Positions 16,117-25,523 of a DNA stretch of 46,308 nucleotides are shown here, piece after piece. A program made the translations under genes and the position numbers. The DNA is from Halothiobacillus sp. 35-54-62 (GTDB taxonomy: Bacteria > Pseudomonadota > Gammaproteobacteria > Halothiobacillales > Halothiobacillaceae): contig NCFS01000006.1 in NCBI GenBank assembly GCA_002281295.1, positions 1 to 46,308 on the forward strand, written 5' to 3'. A model generated the notes under the pieces. It saw only the letters and a program-made list of their open reading frames with translations. It did no database searches and had not been told where the DNA came from. The first letter of the stretch is position 1, and every line of letters starts with the position of its first letter.

Positions 16117-16725
16117 TTATTTCGCGGCGGCGTAACGCTCAGCTACGGCATGCCAATCAATCACATCCCAAATGGCTTTAAGGTAATCGGGGCGGCGATT
16201 TTGGTACCGCAAGTAATACGCGTGTTCCCACACATCAATGCCGAGAATGGGCGTGCCTTTAACTTCGGCGATATCCATGGTGGGGTTGTCTTGATTTGGG
16301 GTGGAGCACACGGCCAATTTACCGTTGGCATCGAGAATTAACCAAGCCCAGCCTGAACCAAACCGTGTGGCGCCCGCCGTGCTCATTTGATCTTTTAATG
16401 CGCTAAATGAGCCAAAGGTTTTGGCAATGTCATCGCCCAAGGCGCCAGAGGCCTCACCGCCGCCTTGGGGCGATAACACGCTCCAAAACAGTGCGTGATT
16501 AAAGTGCCCGCCCCCGTTGTTGCGCACGGCGGGTGGGAGTTTGGAGATATTGGCCATAATCACTTCAATGGGTTTATCGTCCCATTCGGTGCCGGCAATG
16601 GCGTTATTGCAGTTGGTGACATACGCGCCATGGTGTTTGGTGTAATGGATTTCCATGGTTTGCGCATCGATGGATTTATCCAGCGCGCCGTAATCGTAGG
16701 TAAGTTCAGGGAGTTGAAAAGCCAT
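16117..16725 (-). CDS. Superoxide dismutase, Fe/Mn family (Mn-type signature)
   Basis: Converts superoxide to oxygen and hydrogen peroxide in the cytoplasm. At 202 residues the length is standard. Metal ligands are His27 (MEIHYTKHH), His77 (GGGHFNHALFW), Asp164 and His168 (DVWEHAYY). The sequence GSGWAWL ... STPNQDNP carries Gln in the C-terminal domain and GGG before FNH. This is the pattern of Mn or cambialistic enzymes; E. coli FeSOD instead has AAQVWNH and STSNAGTP. Metal specificity is therefore inferred, not certain, and no symbol is assigned. It has a strong AAAGGAG ribosome site and is probably a single-gene transcript. Confidence 0.93.
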   Translation of the reverse strand: MAFQLPELTYDYGALDKSIDAQTMEIHYTKHHGAYVTNCNNAIAGTEWDDKPIEVIMANISKLPPAVRNNGGGHFNHALFWSVLSPQGGGEASGALGDDIAKTFGSFSALKDQMSTAGATRFGSGWAWLILDANGKLAVCSTPNQDNPTMDIAEVKGTPILGIDVWEHAYYLRYQNRRPDYLKAIWDVIDWHAVAERYAAAK

Positions 16726-16860
16726 AGGGTGCTCCTTTGGGAGAGTTAATTGAATGACCGAGATTAACGATTAGCCTAAGCCGATGCCTAAGCCAATCGC
16801 CAAGGCCATTTAGTTATAACACATCCCCGCACTGGGTTTTGCTGTTGCGGGGTGGCGGGG

Positions 16861-17550
16861 CTACATTTTTAGGCCACGCAGCCATTTAAATATATTTAGC
16901 AAGGAAGATAGCGCTTGCGCCACATAAGTGAAGGCGGCGGCGCGCAAAATTTTACGCGCGGCGTGTTTATCGGGTTTATCCAGCCAGCCGCCTTGTTCCA
17001 ATAGGGGCAAAGCGCGTTTAAAACTCGCATCAAACTCGATGGGTAAATTAGAAAGCTGGGCAATAAGGGGCACGGCCATGGTGAGCACACCCACCACGAG
17101 CATAATAAGGGCAGGCGCGGGTTGCTTTTCAAGCAAGGTGACCACCGGAATGGCCACCACCAACCAGCCGGCCACGCGCTGCCCCCAAGCGCTGCGCTCA
17201 ACCATCTCTTGACGACGCAAAAAGGCGGGGTCGCCCTCGGCGTGCTGCAACGCATGCCCCACCTCGTGCGCGGCAATGGTAATGGCCGTGAGCGAACGCC
17301 CACTAAAATGGGCGGGGGAAAGCCGCACCGTGCGGGTGTGCGGATCGTAATGATCGCCCGCTTGGGTGATTTCAACCCCAATGTGGGGCAATGCGTGTTT
17401 ATCCAGCAAATAACGCGCCAAATCTCCGCCTGAAAAGGGGTAGCGATCAGCCGGTTTACTGTACCGCGCAATCACCTGGTTAACCCACCAGCTTGGCCAC
17501 CACGAAAGCAGTGCCAGCACCCCCATACCAGCGAGTAATAAAATAGCCAT
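16861..17550 (-). CDS. Membrane-bound neutral zinc metallopeptidase (YugP-like)
   Basis: A 229-residue protein of the YugP/DUF-type zinc peptidase family. The N-terminus is a membrane segment (residues 2-20). The zinc motif is H95-E-V-G-H99 within TIAAHEVGHALQHAEGD, preceded by DHYDPHTRTVRLSPAHFSGRS typical of the family. A further hydrophobic stretch lies at about 128-165. The physiological substrate is unknown. It starts 17 bases after the tamB stop on the same strand, so it probably ends the parE-tamA-tamB transcript. An overlapping 191-codon frame is a shadow. Confidence 0.85.
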   Translation of the reverse strand: MAILLLAGMGVLALLSWWPSWWVNQVIARYSKPADRYPFSGGDLARYLLDKHALPHIGVEITQAGDHYDPHTRTVRLSPAHFSGRSLTAITIAAHEVGHALQHAEGDPAFLRRQEMVERSAWGQRVAGWLVVAIPVVTLLEKQPAPALIMLVVGVLTMAVPLIAQLSNLPIEFDASFKRALPLLEQGGWLDKPDKHAARKILRAAAFTYVAQALSSLLNIFKWLRGLKM

Positions 17551-17567
17551 GCAGAGTCCTTGAATTT

Positions 17568-20500
17568 TTACCGAATGCGGTAAATCACATCGCCCCCGGT
17601 GGCAACAGAGCTTGAGGTGATTTCGATCGAAAAATATTTGTTGAGCTGATATTCCGTAATAATTTGCCCCACGCCGGTTAACACCCCAATGGCATAGCGC
17701 ACCAGCAGGCGATCACCAATTTTTTTACCCACGCTTAAGCGGGTGCCGGTTAAGCCGCCGGTGGTATCAAGCCCGAGGGAATCAAAGCCAAATTTTTGCC
17801 CCACATCGCGCAAAATATCATCCCCCTGAGCAATGCCTAAGCTTGTCACCGCGTTAAGCAAGACCGAGCCATCGGCTGCGGTGCCGTCGTTGAGCCGTCG
17901 CCCCGTAAGGAGCAAGGAAAGCGCATCCGACTCGGGAATGGCGGGGCTGGAAAACACTGTGGTTTTCGGGTGATACAGCGTGCCACCAAGGTTTAAGCCG
18001 ACCGTGTTTGAATCAATGGTTCGTTGTGCGGTTACCGATAAGCCCGGATCATCGAGCGGGCCTACAAACAATAAACGCCCTTGGCTGATCGATAAATCTT
18101 GGCCGTAGGCTTTGTATTTGCCATTTTTTAAATCGATTTCTCCGAATGCAGCAAGCGGTTTTTGTGGGCGAAGGCGTAAATCCAGTGCGCCACTTAATCC
18201 GGTTGAAAAACCCATGCCCGTTAAGGTGACCGCATCCCCTAAGCTTAATTTGATATCTCCTGTAAGCGGATACCCTGCTGCGATGGGTTCGGCTTTGGCA
18301 CCCACAATCACTAAATCATCGCTGGATTTAACAACCCCCTCGGGCAGTTTTTCGATTCGCGCATCAACGAGTGGTAATTGCACCGTGCCACTAATTTGCG
18401 CGCCGGCTTGGGTGGCTAAAATCGTTACATCGGGGCTGGCATCTACCCGCATGCTGGGAATGCGCAGCACCGGCACGCCATTGCCTTGGATGCGGGCACT
18501 CACTTGCCAGCGGGGCAAATGGGCTAAATCGCCCGTCCCTTGAACCCGCAATTGCCGATCGGGGGCGGCGACGGATTTTGAGGGCTCATCACTCAGAATG
18601 CCGCGCAATTGCCCATCAAAAGTTAATTGCCCCGCCGCATCAATAGCGCCTTTAATTTCCCCCTGATCGTAGCCCACCCCCGTATCGGGCAGGGCAAAAG
18701 CAAGCTGGCTAATTTTAAGCGTGCCGCTGGGTTTGGGGGCGCTAAGCGTGCCGCCTAATTGCAGGGTTGCTTGAGCCTCGCCCGTAAGCGGGCTTAATTG
18801 GGGCACCAAAAATGCGAACGCGCTTAAATTTGGCAAGCGAATTTGAGTTGCTACATCAAGGGCATGATCGCCTGCTAAGCCGATAGTGCCACGGCCTTCA
18901 GCGTTAAATAATTGGGGCGAATCACCAAAGAAGTGCAAGTTAAGCGAATCGGCCGTGAGGGCGGCATCTAACCCCAGTTTTTGATAAGAAAACACGGTGC
19001 CATCGGCCAATTGGGGTAAAGAAAACCGGCTATCGGGTAGGATGAGTTTGAGCGTGCCATAAGGTTTGCCCGCCTTTAAGCCACCGTTTGCCGCCAAAAT
19101 TAGGCGCCCTGGAACCGCTTTTGATAAATTAGGCACGTCGAGCAAGCCAGCGGGTAGCCAAGGTGCCGCCAAACCCAGCACGGTAGCTAGGGGTGAATCG
19201 AATGAAACCTGCCCTTGGAGTTGCTCGCCTGCGTGCAGCCCCGCAAAACACAGTCGCGCGGGTGCTGCTTGGCTATCGCCCTGCCCTATCAAACAGGCCT
19301 CGGCCAATTGTTGTTTGCTCGGGCTTACCCCCAGCGCGACCGGTTGGCTTAACCGCCAAGACCCTAACGCATGCTGCTTGAACGCTAAGGCCGTTAAATC
19401 CAGCTGGGAGATAACCCCGCGCCAATCTTGCCCTTGTCCGCTGCCCTTGGCGGCGAGGGTTAATTTTCCGTGCGGGCTTTGTGCGCTCAGGCTTAGGGTT
19501 TGGCTGGTTTTTATACTGGCCGCACCCGTTGCCGCCGATAAAGCCTGAGGTGTGGGCAGGGTGCCGTTGAATCGTAAATTTAATGCATTAAGCCAGCGTT
19601 GGGGCGGCTCAATTTTTTGGCGAGTGGGTGAATTGGTTTCTGGGGATGCAGCGGTTAAATCATCGGCCTGCACGTCAAGTTTAATGGGCCAGGTGCCCCC
19701 CGCCAGAGCGGTGGCGGCAAAGTTTCCCCCCAATTGACCTTGGGCTTTAAGCTGCGAAAGCTGCCAACGCTCAAAGGCCAAATGGCGCGCCGATAAATCC
19801 AAGGTGCCGACCGGCGCATTGATGCGGCCAGAAAGGCGCGTGTTCATTTGCACCCTGCCCGACACGGGGGGCAAGCCGAACGCGCTCCAAGGCAATCGAG
19901 AGAGCTCCGGCACGGTTAAATCTAGGCTGATTTGTGTGGCAGGGCTGTTCGGCTGCCAACCCCATTGCCCTTGCGCACGCAGGTGGGCATCGCCGAGCTC
20001 AAGCGAGCTCGGCGCGAGGGTAAGCATTTGATTAGCAACAGATCCTTCAATATGCGCACTAATGGCAAGGGGGGTGAGTGGGTTTTTTGATGGGCTATTT
20101 GGCGCGGCCGTGGTTAATGCGGGTAACCCCAGGGTGGCTTTAGGCACACTCAGTGAAAACTTGAGCGCCGTATCTTGCGGCACATCGGCACCGAGTGCCC
20201 CATCTAAGGCCAGTGTGGCGGTGAGCGTGCCTTGAGCCGGTTTGGCCGATAATTGAGTCAATGCCGCGTTCAGTGACACCGCAGCAACCTCAACGGAAAG
20301 CTTAATCGGCCTATTACCGGTTAAACCATACTGAAGTTGCGCTTGCAGCCTGCCCCCCGCCACCTGCCCACCTAAAATGGCGCCGCTGAGCGCTTGATTG
20401 GCAAGCTTGGCTTCAACGGTGAGGTTGTTAAACGGTGTTGCGGCGATTGTGCCGGAAAGCTGGCTTAGCTTGAGCACCATTTGGGGCGATGGGGCGATCT

Positions 20501-21629
20501 TCAAAGCGGCATCGCCCTCGGCTTTGGGGCTGGCTTCGGGACTGGTTTCGGCGCTGACTTTGGGTTCTGAATAACTCAATTGATAATCAAACCCAAGCTG
20601 TCCTTCAGCTGCGGGGCTTAATTGTGCGGGGTTAAGCGCCGTTGCCCGGCCATGGAGCGCCAGCGCCAAGCCATCCGCGTAATTGACCGTGCCGGTGCTG
20701 CACAGCGAGCCATCCAAGGTATCAAGATTCAATGACGTAAGCTCAAGGCGCTCAAGCGTGAGGCGAGCCTTGGCGGTGAGTGAGGCACCGGGTGTGCTCA
20801 CTCCATCCCAACGCGAGGCCAGCGCGAGGCTAAGTTCCGCCAAAGAACCGCCCAGCTGAATCTCGCTCGACAACCAGCCCTGCGGTAAAGCCACGATCGA
20901 CTGCACCGCGCCCCCGACTTGATGCGGAGCCGCCGTACCCACTGTGAGGGTGCCGGATAACTCGGCATGAATAGCCTGAGGTAACCTAGCTTGCGCCGAT
21001 TGCAAGTGCAGCGTGAGCAAATCGCCGTTCAGCGTGCCCCGCGCCCGCAGCGCCGTTAAGTGATACGACAGGGGCGGCGTGTGATTTACATCGGCCAGAC
21101 TTTGAGCGTGAGCACCATCGCCTGCCACCGGTTGCGCCACCGCTTGAATTAAAGTCACATCAGTCACATCAAGCGCCTTAACCCTGAGCGCAATGGGTAA
21201 ACGCAAAGGCAAATCGGCTAAATTAATGGGGGGGCTGGCAGCGGATGCGCGGGTGGGCGGGGCGGCGGGCAAGGTGATTTGCCCTGTGTGCAAGCCAAGT
21301 TGATTAACCTGCAATCGCCCAAGCCAGAGTTGCCGCCAATCTAAATGCAGCGAGGCGGTATTCAAATGCACAGCCAGCCCTGTCGCCTCGTGGTACTGGA
21401 TGTCACCGAGTTCAAGCCCCGACATAAGCGAGCCTTCAACGGTTTTCACAGAAAGCCCCGCAACGGCCGTGGTGGCCTGCGTTATGGCCCAGCGGCTGCC
21501 TGAGGGCGTTGTGGTAAGCCAAATAAACCCCACCAGCACGGCAATTGCCCCACCGCCCAAAAGCCAGCCCAGCGTTTGCACGCTGACAGCCAAAATACGC
21601 CCCAATCGCCCCAAAACGCCCGCAGCCAT
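17568..21629 (-). CDS. tamB: Translocation and assembly module inner-membrane protein TamB
   Basis: A very long (1353 residues) periplasm-spanning protein. One N-terminal membrane anchor (about residues 13-36, TLGWLLGGGAIAVLVGFIWL) is followed by repeated beta-rich segments forming the hydrophobic groove of AsmA/VPS13-like bridge proteins. The C-terminal DUF490 domain ends in GDVIYRIR. With TamA it helps assemble outer-membrane proteins, and the family is implicated in phospholipid transport between membranes. Its ATG overlaps the tamA stop by one base. Length is close to E. coli TamB (about 1260). The family segments LLFVGPLDDPGLSVTAQRTI and PESDALSLLLTGRRLNDG near the C-terminus support the call. 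Confidence 0.93.
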   Translation of the reverse strand: MAAGVLGRLGRILAVSVQTLGWLLGGGAIAVLVGFIWLTTTPSGSRWAITQATTAVAGLSVKTVEGSLMSGLELGDIQYHEATGLAVHLNTASLHLDWRQLWLGRLQVNQLGLHTGQITLPAAPPTRASAASPPINLADLPLRLPIALRVKALDVTDVTLIQAVAQPVAGDGAHAQSLADVNHTPPLSYHLTALRARGTLNGDLLTLHLQSAQARLPQAIHAELSGTLTVGTAAPHQVGGAVQSIVALPQGWLSSEIQLGGSLAELSLALASRWDGVSTPGASLTAKARLTLERLELTSLNLDTLDGSLCSTGTVNYADGLALALHGRATALNPAQLSPAAEGQLGFDYQLSYSEPKVSAETSPEASPKAEGDAALKIAPSPQMVLKLSQLSGTIAATPFNNLTVEAKLANQALSGAILGGQVAGGRLQAQLQYGLTGNRPIKLSVEVAAVSLNAALTQLSAKPAQGTLTATLALDGALGADVPQDTALKFSLSVPKATLGLPALTTAAPNSPSKNPLTPLAISAHIEGSVANQMLTLAPSSLELGDAHLRAQGQWGWQPNSPATQISLDLTVPELSRLPWSAFGLPPVSGRVQMNTRLSGRINAPVGTLDLSARHLAFERWQLSQLKAQGQLGGNFAATALAGGTWPIKLDVQADDLTAASPETNSPTRQKIEPPQRWLNALNLRFNGTLPTPQALSAATGAASIKTSQTLSLSAQSPHGKLTLAAKGSGQGQDWRGVISQLDLTALAFKQHALGSWRLSQPVALGVSPSKQQLAEACLIGQGDSQAAPARLCFAGLHAGEQLQGQVSFDSPLATVLGLAAPWLPAGLLDVPNLSKAVPGRLILAANGGLKAGKPYGTLKLILPDSRFSLPQLADGTVFSYQKLGLDAALTADSLNLHFFGDSPQLFNAEGRGTIGLAGDHALDVATQIRLPNLSAFAFLVPQLSPLTGEAQATLQLGGTLSAPKPSGTLKISQLAFALPDTGVGYDQGEIKGAIDAAGQLTFDGQLRGILSDEPSKSVAAPDRQLRVQGTGDLAHLPRWQVSARIQGNGVPVLRIPSMRVDASPDVTILATQAGAQISGTVQLPLVDARIEKLPEGVVKSSDDLVIVGAKAEPIAAGYPLTGDIKLSLGDAVTLTGMGFSTGLSGALDLRLRPQKPLAAFGEIDLKNGKYKAYGQDLSISQGRLLFVGPLDDPGLSVTAQRTIDSNTVGLNLGGTLYHPKTTVFSSPAIPESDALSLLLTGRRLNDGTAADGSVLLNAVTSLGIAQGDDILRDVGQKFGFDSLGLDTTGGLTGTRLSVGKKIGDRLLVRYAIGVLTGVGQIITEYQLNKYFSIEITSSSVATGGDVIYRIR

Positions 21630-23458
21630 CAGAAGGAAGCCCCAATGCCTAAATGCAAGCGCGGGATACGGCTACTGCCATTAAAGGGATAAGCCACATC
21701 AACCCGCACCATGCCCACCGGCGAGCGCCACCGCACCCCCACGCCCGCGCCTGTGGCCAAGCCCATATTAGCGAGCGAATCAAACGCATTTCCGGTATCC
21801 ACAAAGGCCGCGCCCCACCAATCGCGGCCATACACGGGGTGCATTACCTCAGCGCTGGCCGTGAACAGATATTGCCCCCCAATCACCACCCCATTCGCAT
21901 CTTTAGGTCCAAGCGATTGATACGCATAGCCGCGCACCGATTGATCGCCGCCCGCAAAAAAACGCAAACTTTTAGGTAACGTTGAAAAGGCGGGCGTCAC
22001 CACGCCCCCTACCTCGGCGCGGCCTTTGAGCACCCAATCGCCTAAGGGATACAACCCGCCAACCATCACATGGGCGCGGACTAACGAGGCGGTTGAAAGT
22101 AGTGGTTTGGCCGCCCCACTTAGCGAGGCACTTAACACCGAACCTTTCGTAGGAAACAACGGATCATTCAAATCACGCCGCCCTACCCGTGCGCCGGCTA
22201 ATAAAAATCCGGCTGTTTGAGCCGGTTCCGCCCCAAATTGGCTCCGTTCCAACAAATATTCGCTATAGAGCGAGCTGGTCCATAAATTGAATTTGCGCGC
22301 CCATTGAGCCCCCGTGGTTGACGACACGGTGGTGATACCTAAATTACTTTCACGATCAAACTTAGTATATAAATCATATTGTTGATTAAGCGGATCAGAT
22401 AATCTCGGTATAGAATATGTGCCGGTTAAGGTTTGTTGCCGCTGGGCGAGCGATAAATCGCCTTTCCAAGAATCGCCCGATGAATTGACATAGCGCTGCG
22501 TAATTTTACTGCCCAACCGCGCGCCCGTATCGGTGCCATAGCCCACCCGCACCTCGTAGGTTCGCGGGGTATTGGGCTCCGTTTTAATCACCACGGGCAC
22601 AAGGCCATCGCGGCGCGCATCCAACGCGGGGCGCACCCGTACATCGCTAAAATAATGGGTGCCCGCCAAATTTTGATTCATGGCGACCAACCGTTGCGTG
22701 GTGTAGGCATCGCCCGATTTGGCGCCGGTGAGGCGCTCTGCCAACACGGGGTTCAAAAGCGATTGCGCCACCGTAATCGTGCCTAATCGATAAGCGATGC
22801 CCGTATTGAGTTTGAGCTCAATATCAGCCGTATCGGTTTTAGGATTAACGCGAAGCTCGTGCACAAGCCAACGCGCATCTAAATACCCCGCGCCCCGCGC
22901 CCGCGCTAACAGGCCATCACGCAAGGCGGTGTACGCATTTTGATTCAACGGCGCGCCCAAGGCAGGCACGGCGGTTTGCAAAAACGGCTGAAATGTTCCG
23001 TTGCTGGCCAAATTCACCCCATCGGCATCATGCAACACAATGTTTACCGAAGAAGTCCGCACCGGCGCCCCCGGCGTAATCGTTAATTGCGGTTCGCGGC
23101 AGTTATTTTGTTCAATAAGGGCGGGCACAATTTCTGCATTAAAATAGCCATAGGCTTGTAAAGCCTGTTCAGCTGCCGCCGCCGCTGAATCCACATACCG
23201 CTGCAAAGCCACGGTTGAAGCAGTGCAATTAAGCCTTAATGGCGGCACCGATAACCCGACTTGTCGAATTAACGCCGCATCCGTTAGCCCGAGGATTTGC
23301 AGATGGGGCATGGCGGCTGGCGCCAATGGGGCAGCCTTGCCTTCGACCGCCTGCGCGTTGGGGGTGAAGCTTGCCGCGCTTGAAATCAGCCAGAGGACCA
23401 ACAGCGGCTTAAACCCAAGCCCCAAGCGCGGGCGATTGCAGCCAAAACCCAGCCTCAC
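21629..23458 (-). CDS. tamA: Translocation and assembly module outer-membrane protein TamA
   Basis: A 609-residue Omp85-family protein. It has a signal peptide (hydrophobic PLLVLWLISSAASF, probable cleavage after NAQA), POTRA domains over about residues 50-280, and a C-terminal 16-strand barrel. The barrel includes the Omp85 lid motif region FFAGGDQSVRGYAYQSLGP and a C-terminal aromatic residue (GIGASF) as expected for outer-membrane insertion. It starts with GTG at 23458, one base after the parE stop, with a GGAGG ribosome site inside the parE end. It works with TamB encoded directly downstream. Confidence 0.93.
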   Translation of the reverse strand: MRLGFGCNRPRLGLGFKPLLVLWLISSAASFTPNAQAVEGKAAPLAPAAMPHLQILGLTDAALIRQVGLSVPPLRLNCTASTVALQRYVDSAAAAAEQALQAYGYFNAEIVPALIEQNNCREPQLTITPGAPVRTSSVNIVLHDADGVNLASNGTFQPFLQTAVPALGAPLNQNAYTALRDGLLARARGAGYLDARWLVHELRVNPKTDTADIELKLNTGIAYRLGTITVAQSLLNPVLAERLTGAKSGDAYTTQRLVAMNQNLAGTHYFSDVRVRPALDARRDGLVPVVIKTEPNTPRTYEVRVGYGTDTGARLGSKITQRYVNSSGDSWKGDLSLAQRQQTLTGTYSIPRLSDPLNQQYDLYTKFDRESNLGITTVSSTTGAQWARKFNLWTSSLYSEYLLERSQFGAEPAQTAGFLLAGARVGRRDLNDPLFPTKGSVLSASLSGAAKPLLSTASLVRAHVMVGGLYPLGDWVLKGRAEVGGVVTPAFSTLPKSLRFFAGGDQSVRGYAYQSLGPKDANGVVIGGQYLFTASAEVMHPVYGRDWWGAAFVDTGNAFDSLANMGLATGAGVGVRWRSPVGMVRVDVAYPFNGSSRIPRLHLGIGASF

Positions 23459-23459
23459 C

Positions 23460-25358
23460 TCAAACCGCCTCCGCTAAATCACCCTTAGCTTCGAGCCAGT
23501 GACGGCGATCAGCCGCCCGTTTTTTAGCCAGCAACATATCCATTAACGCAAAGGGCTCATCATCCATAACCACCAATTGCACCAAACGGCGGGTTTGTGG
23601 CGCTAGGGTGGATTCACGCAGCTGGCTGGGATTCATTTCGCCCAAGCCCTTAAAGCGGGTGACTTGCGGTTTGCCCCGGCGGTGCTCGGCGGCAAACCGC
23701 GCCAAAATGCCATCTCGCTCGCTTTCATCTAGCGCGTAGAATTTATCTTTCCCTAAATCAATGCGATACAGCGGCGGCATGGCCACAAACACATGCCCCG
23801 CTTGCACCAAGGCGGGAAAATGGCGCAAAAACAGCGCCGTGAGTAAGGTCGCAATATGCAAACCATCCGAATCGGCATCGGCCAAAATACATATTTTGCC
23901 GTAGCGCAATTTGCTCAAATCGTTTGAACCCGGTTCAAGCCCAATGGCCACGGCAATATCGTGCACCTCTTGGCTGGCCAGCACTTGATCGACCCCGGTT
24001 TCCCAAGTGTTTAAAATTTTACCGCGCAGCGGCATGATGGCTTGAAACTCGCGCTCGCGGGCTTGCTTGGCTGAACCGCCGGCGGAATCACCTTCTACCA
24101 AAAAAAGCTCGGTGCGAGAAATATCCGATGCGGTGCAGTCGGCTAATTTACCCGGCAAAGCGGGCCCGGCGGTGAGCCGTTTACGCGCCACTTTTTTATC
24201 GTTTTTCAGCCGCGTTTGCGCCGCATCAATGGCAATACGCGCAATGGCCTCGCCCTGTTCTGGGTGTTGATTTAACCACAACGAAAGCGAGTCTTTAATT
24301 ACGCCCGAAATAAAGCTTGCCGACTCGCGCGAGGACAAACGCTCCTTCATTTGACCGGCAAATTGCGGCTCAGTTAGTTTGGCCGAGAGCACAAAAGCCA
24401 CGCGATCAAACACATCTTCAGGGGTGAGTTTTACGCCGCGCGGCAACAGGCTGCGAAAATCGCAAAACTCCCGCACCGCTTCGGTTAAGCCTTGGCGCAA
24501 ACCATTGACATGCGTGCCGCCCTGCGGGGTCGGAATCAAATTTACATAGCTTTCGGTGATCGGCTCACCGCCCTCCTCTAGCCACACCAACGCCCAATCG
24601 ACCGCTTGCGGGCGTTCGATTTGATCGGCACTTAAGTGCCCCACAAAGCCCTGTGCGGGCAAAATGGCGCGGCCATTAAGCGCGCCCAATAAATAATCGG
24701 TAAGGCCATTTTCAAAAAACCAAGTGTGCTTCTCGCCGCTGGCCTCATCTTGAAACGTAACCCGTAACCGTGGGCACAATACCGCCTTGGCGCGCAATAC
24801 ATGCAGCAAGCGGCTCACTAAAAATTTAGGGCTATCAAAAAAACTGGCGCGCGGCCAAAAATGCAGCCGTGTGCCGGTTTGCTTTTTGGGCACGGTGCCG
24901 GTTTCGCGTAAAGGAATGATCGGCACGCCATCGGCAAAATCCATTTGCCATAACTTGCCTTCCCGCCGTATCTCCACCACAAGCCGTTCAGATAACGCAT
25001 TCACCACCGATACCCCGACCCCATGCAGGCCGCCGGAAAATCGATAGGTTTTATCAGAAAATTTACCGCCCGCATGCAAGCGGGTAAGAATCAGCTCGAC
25101 GCCTGAAACCCCATGCTCGGGGTGAATATCCACGGGCATGCCTCGGCCATCATCGGTAACCGACAGCGAGCCATCGGCGTGCAAAATCACATCAATTTGT
25201 GTGGCAAAGCCGCTTACCGCTTCATCGACGCTGTTATCAATCACTTCTTGTGCGAGATGATTCGGACGGGTGGTGTCGGTATACATGCCGGGGCGCTTTC
25301 GCACCGGGTCTAAGCCAGTCAGCACCTCGATGGCACGGGCATCGTATTGATTAGTCAT
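23460..25358 (-). CDS. parE: DNA topoisomerase IV subunit B (ParE)
   Basis: ATPase subunit of topoisomerase IV, which decatenates chromosomes with ParC. About 632 residues from MTNQYDARAIEVL, which aligns exactly with the E. coli start. The GHKL ATP-binding motifs are EVIDNSVDEA, VTDDGRGMP and GGLHGVGVSVVNAL. The TOPRIM part has LFLVEGDSAGGSAKQ and ILADADSDGLHI. ParE rather than GyrB is indicated by the missing ~165-residue GyrB insertion and by RKRPGMYTDTTRPNHL. The frame is open further upstream to 25469, and Met at 25370 is another possible start; neither has a clear ribosome site. parC is not in the window. Confidence 0.95.
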   Translation of the reverse strand: MTNQYDARAIEVLTGLDPVRKRPGMYTDTTRPNHLAQEVIDNSVDEAVSGFATQIDVILHADGSLSVTDDGRGMPVDIHPEHGVSGVELILTRLHAGGKFSDKTYRFSGGLHGVGVSVVNALSERLVVEIRREGKLWQMDFADGVPIIPLRETGTVPKKQTGTRLHFWPRASFFDSPKFLVSRLLHVLRAKAVLCPRLRVTFQDEASGEKHTWFFENGLTDYLLGALNGRAILPAQGFVGHLSADQIERPQAVDWALVWLEEGGEPITESYVNLIPTPQGGTHVNGLRQGLTEAVREFCDFRSLLPRGVKLTPEDVFDRVAFVLSAKLTEPQFAGQMKERLSSRESASFISGVIKDSLSLWLNQHPEQGEAIARIAIDAAQTRLKNDKKVARKRLTAGPALPGKLADCTASDISRTELFLVEGDSAGGSAKQAREREFQAIMPLRGKILNTWETGVDQVLASQEVHDIAVAIGLEPGSNDLSKLRYGKICILADADSDGLHIATLLTALFLRHFPALVQAGHVFVAMPPLYRIDLGKDKFYALDESERDGILARFAAEHRRGKPQVTRFKGLGEMNPSQLRESTLAPQTRRLVQLVVMDDEPFALMDMLLAKKRAADRRHWLEAKGDLAEAV

Positions 25359-25523
25359 TAAATCAGCCATAAATTGAACGCAGTAAAACCCAAAACAATG
25401 CCCCGAGTGTACACGGACACGCCGCGCTTCGCCCCTGTGTCGTCTTGAAATGCGGCCACCATGCCACAATATAAGGCATCAATTCGTTGCACTAACCATT
25501 CCAAACCTTTTAAGGGAACCTGT

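Noticed and set aside
16896-17471. 191-codon frame overlapping the zinc peptidase gene on the same strand
   Set aside because: The alternate frame holds the HEVGH zinc motif and the membrane anchor; this one has no domain.
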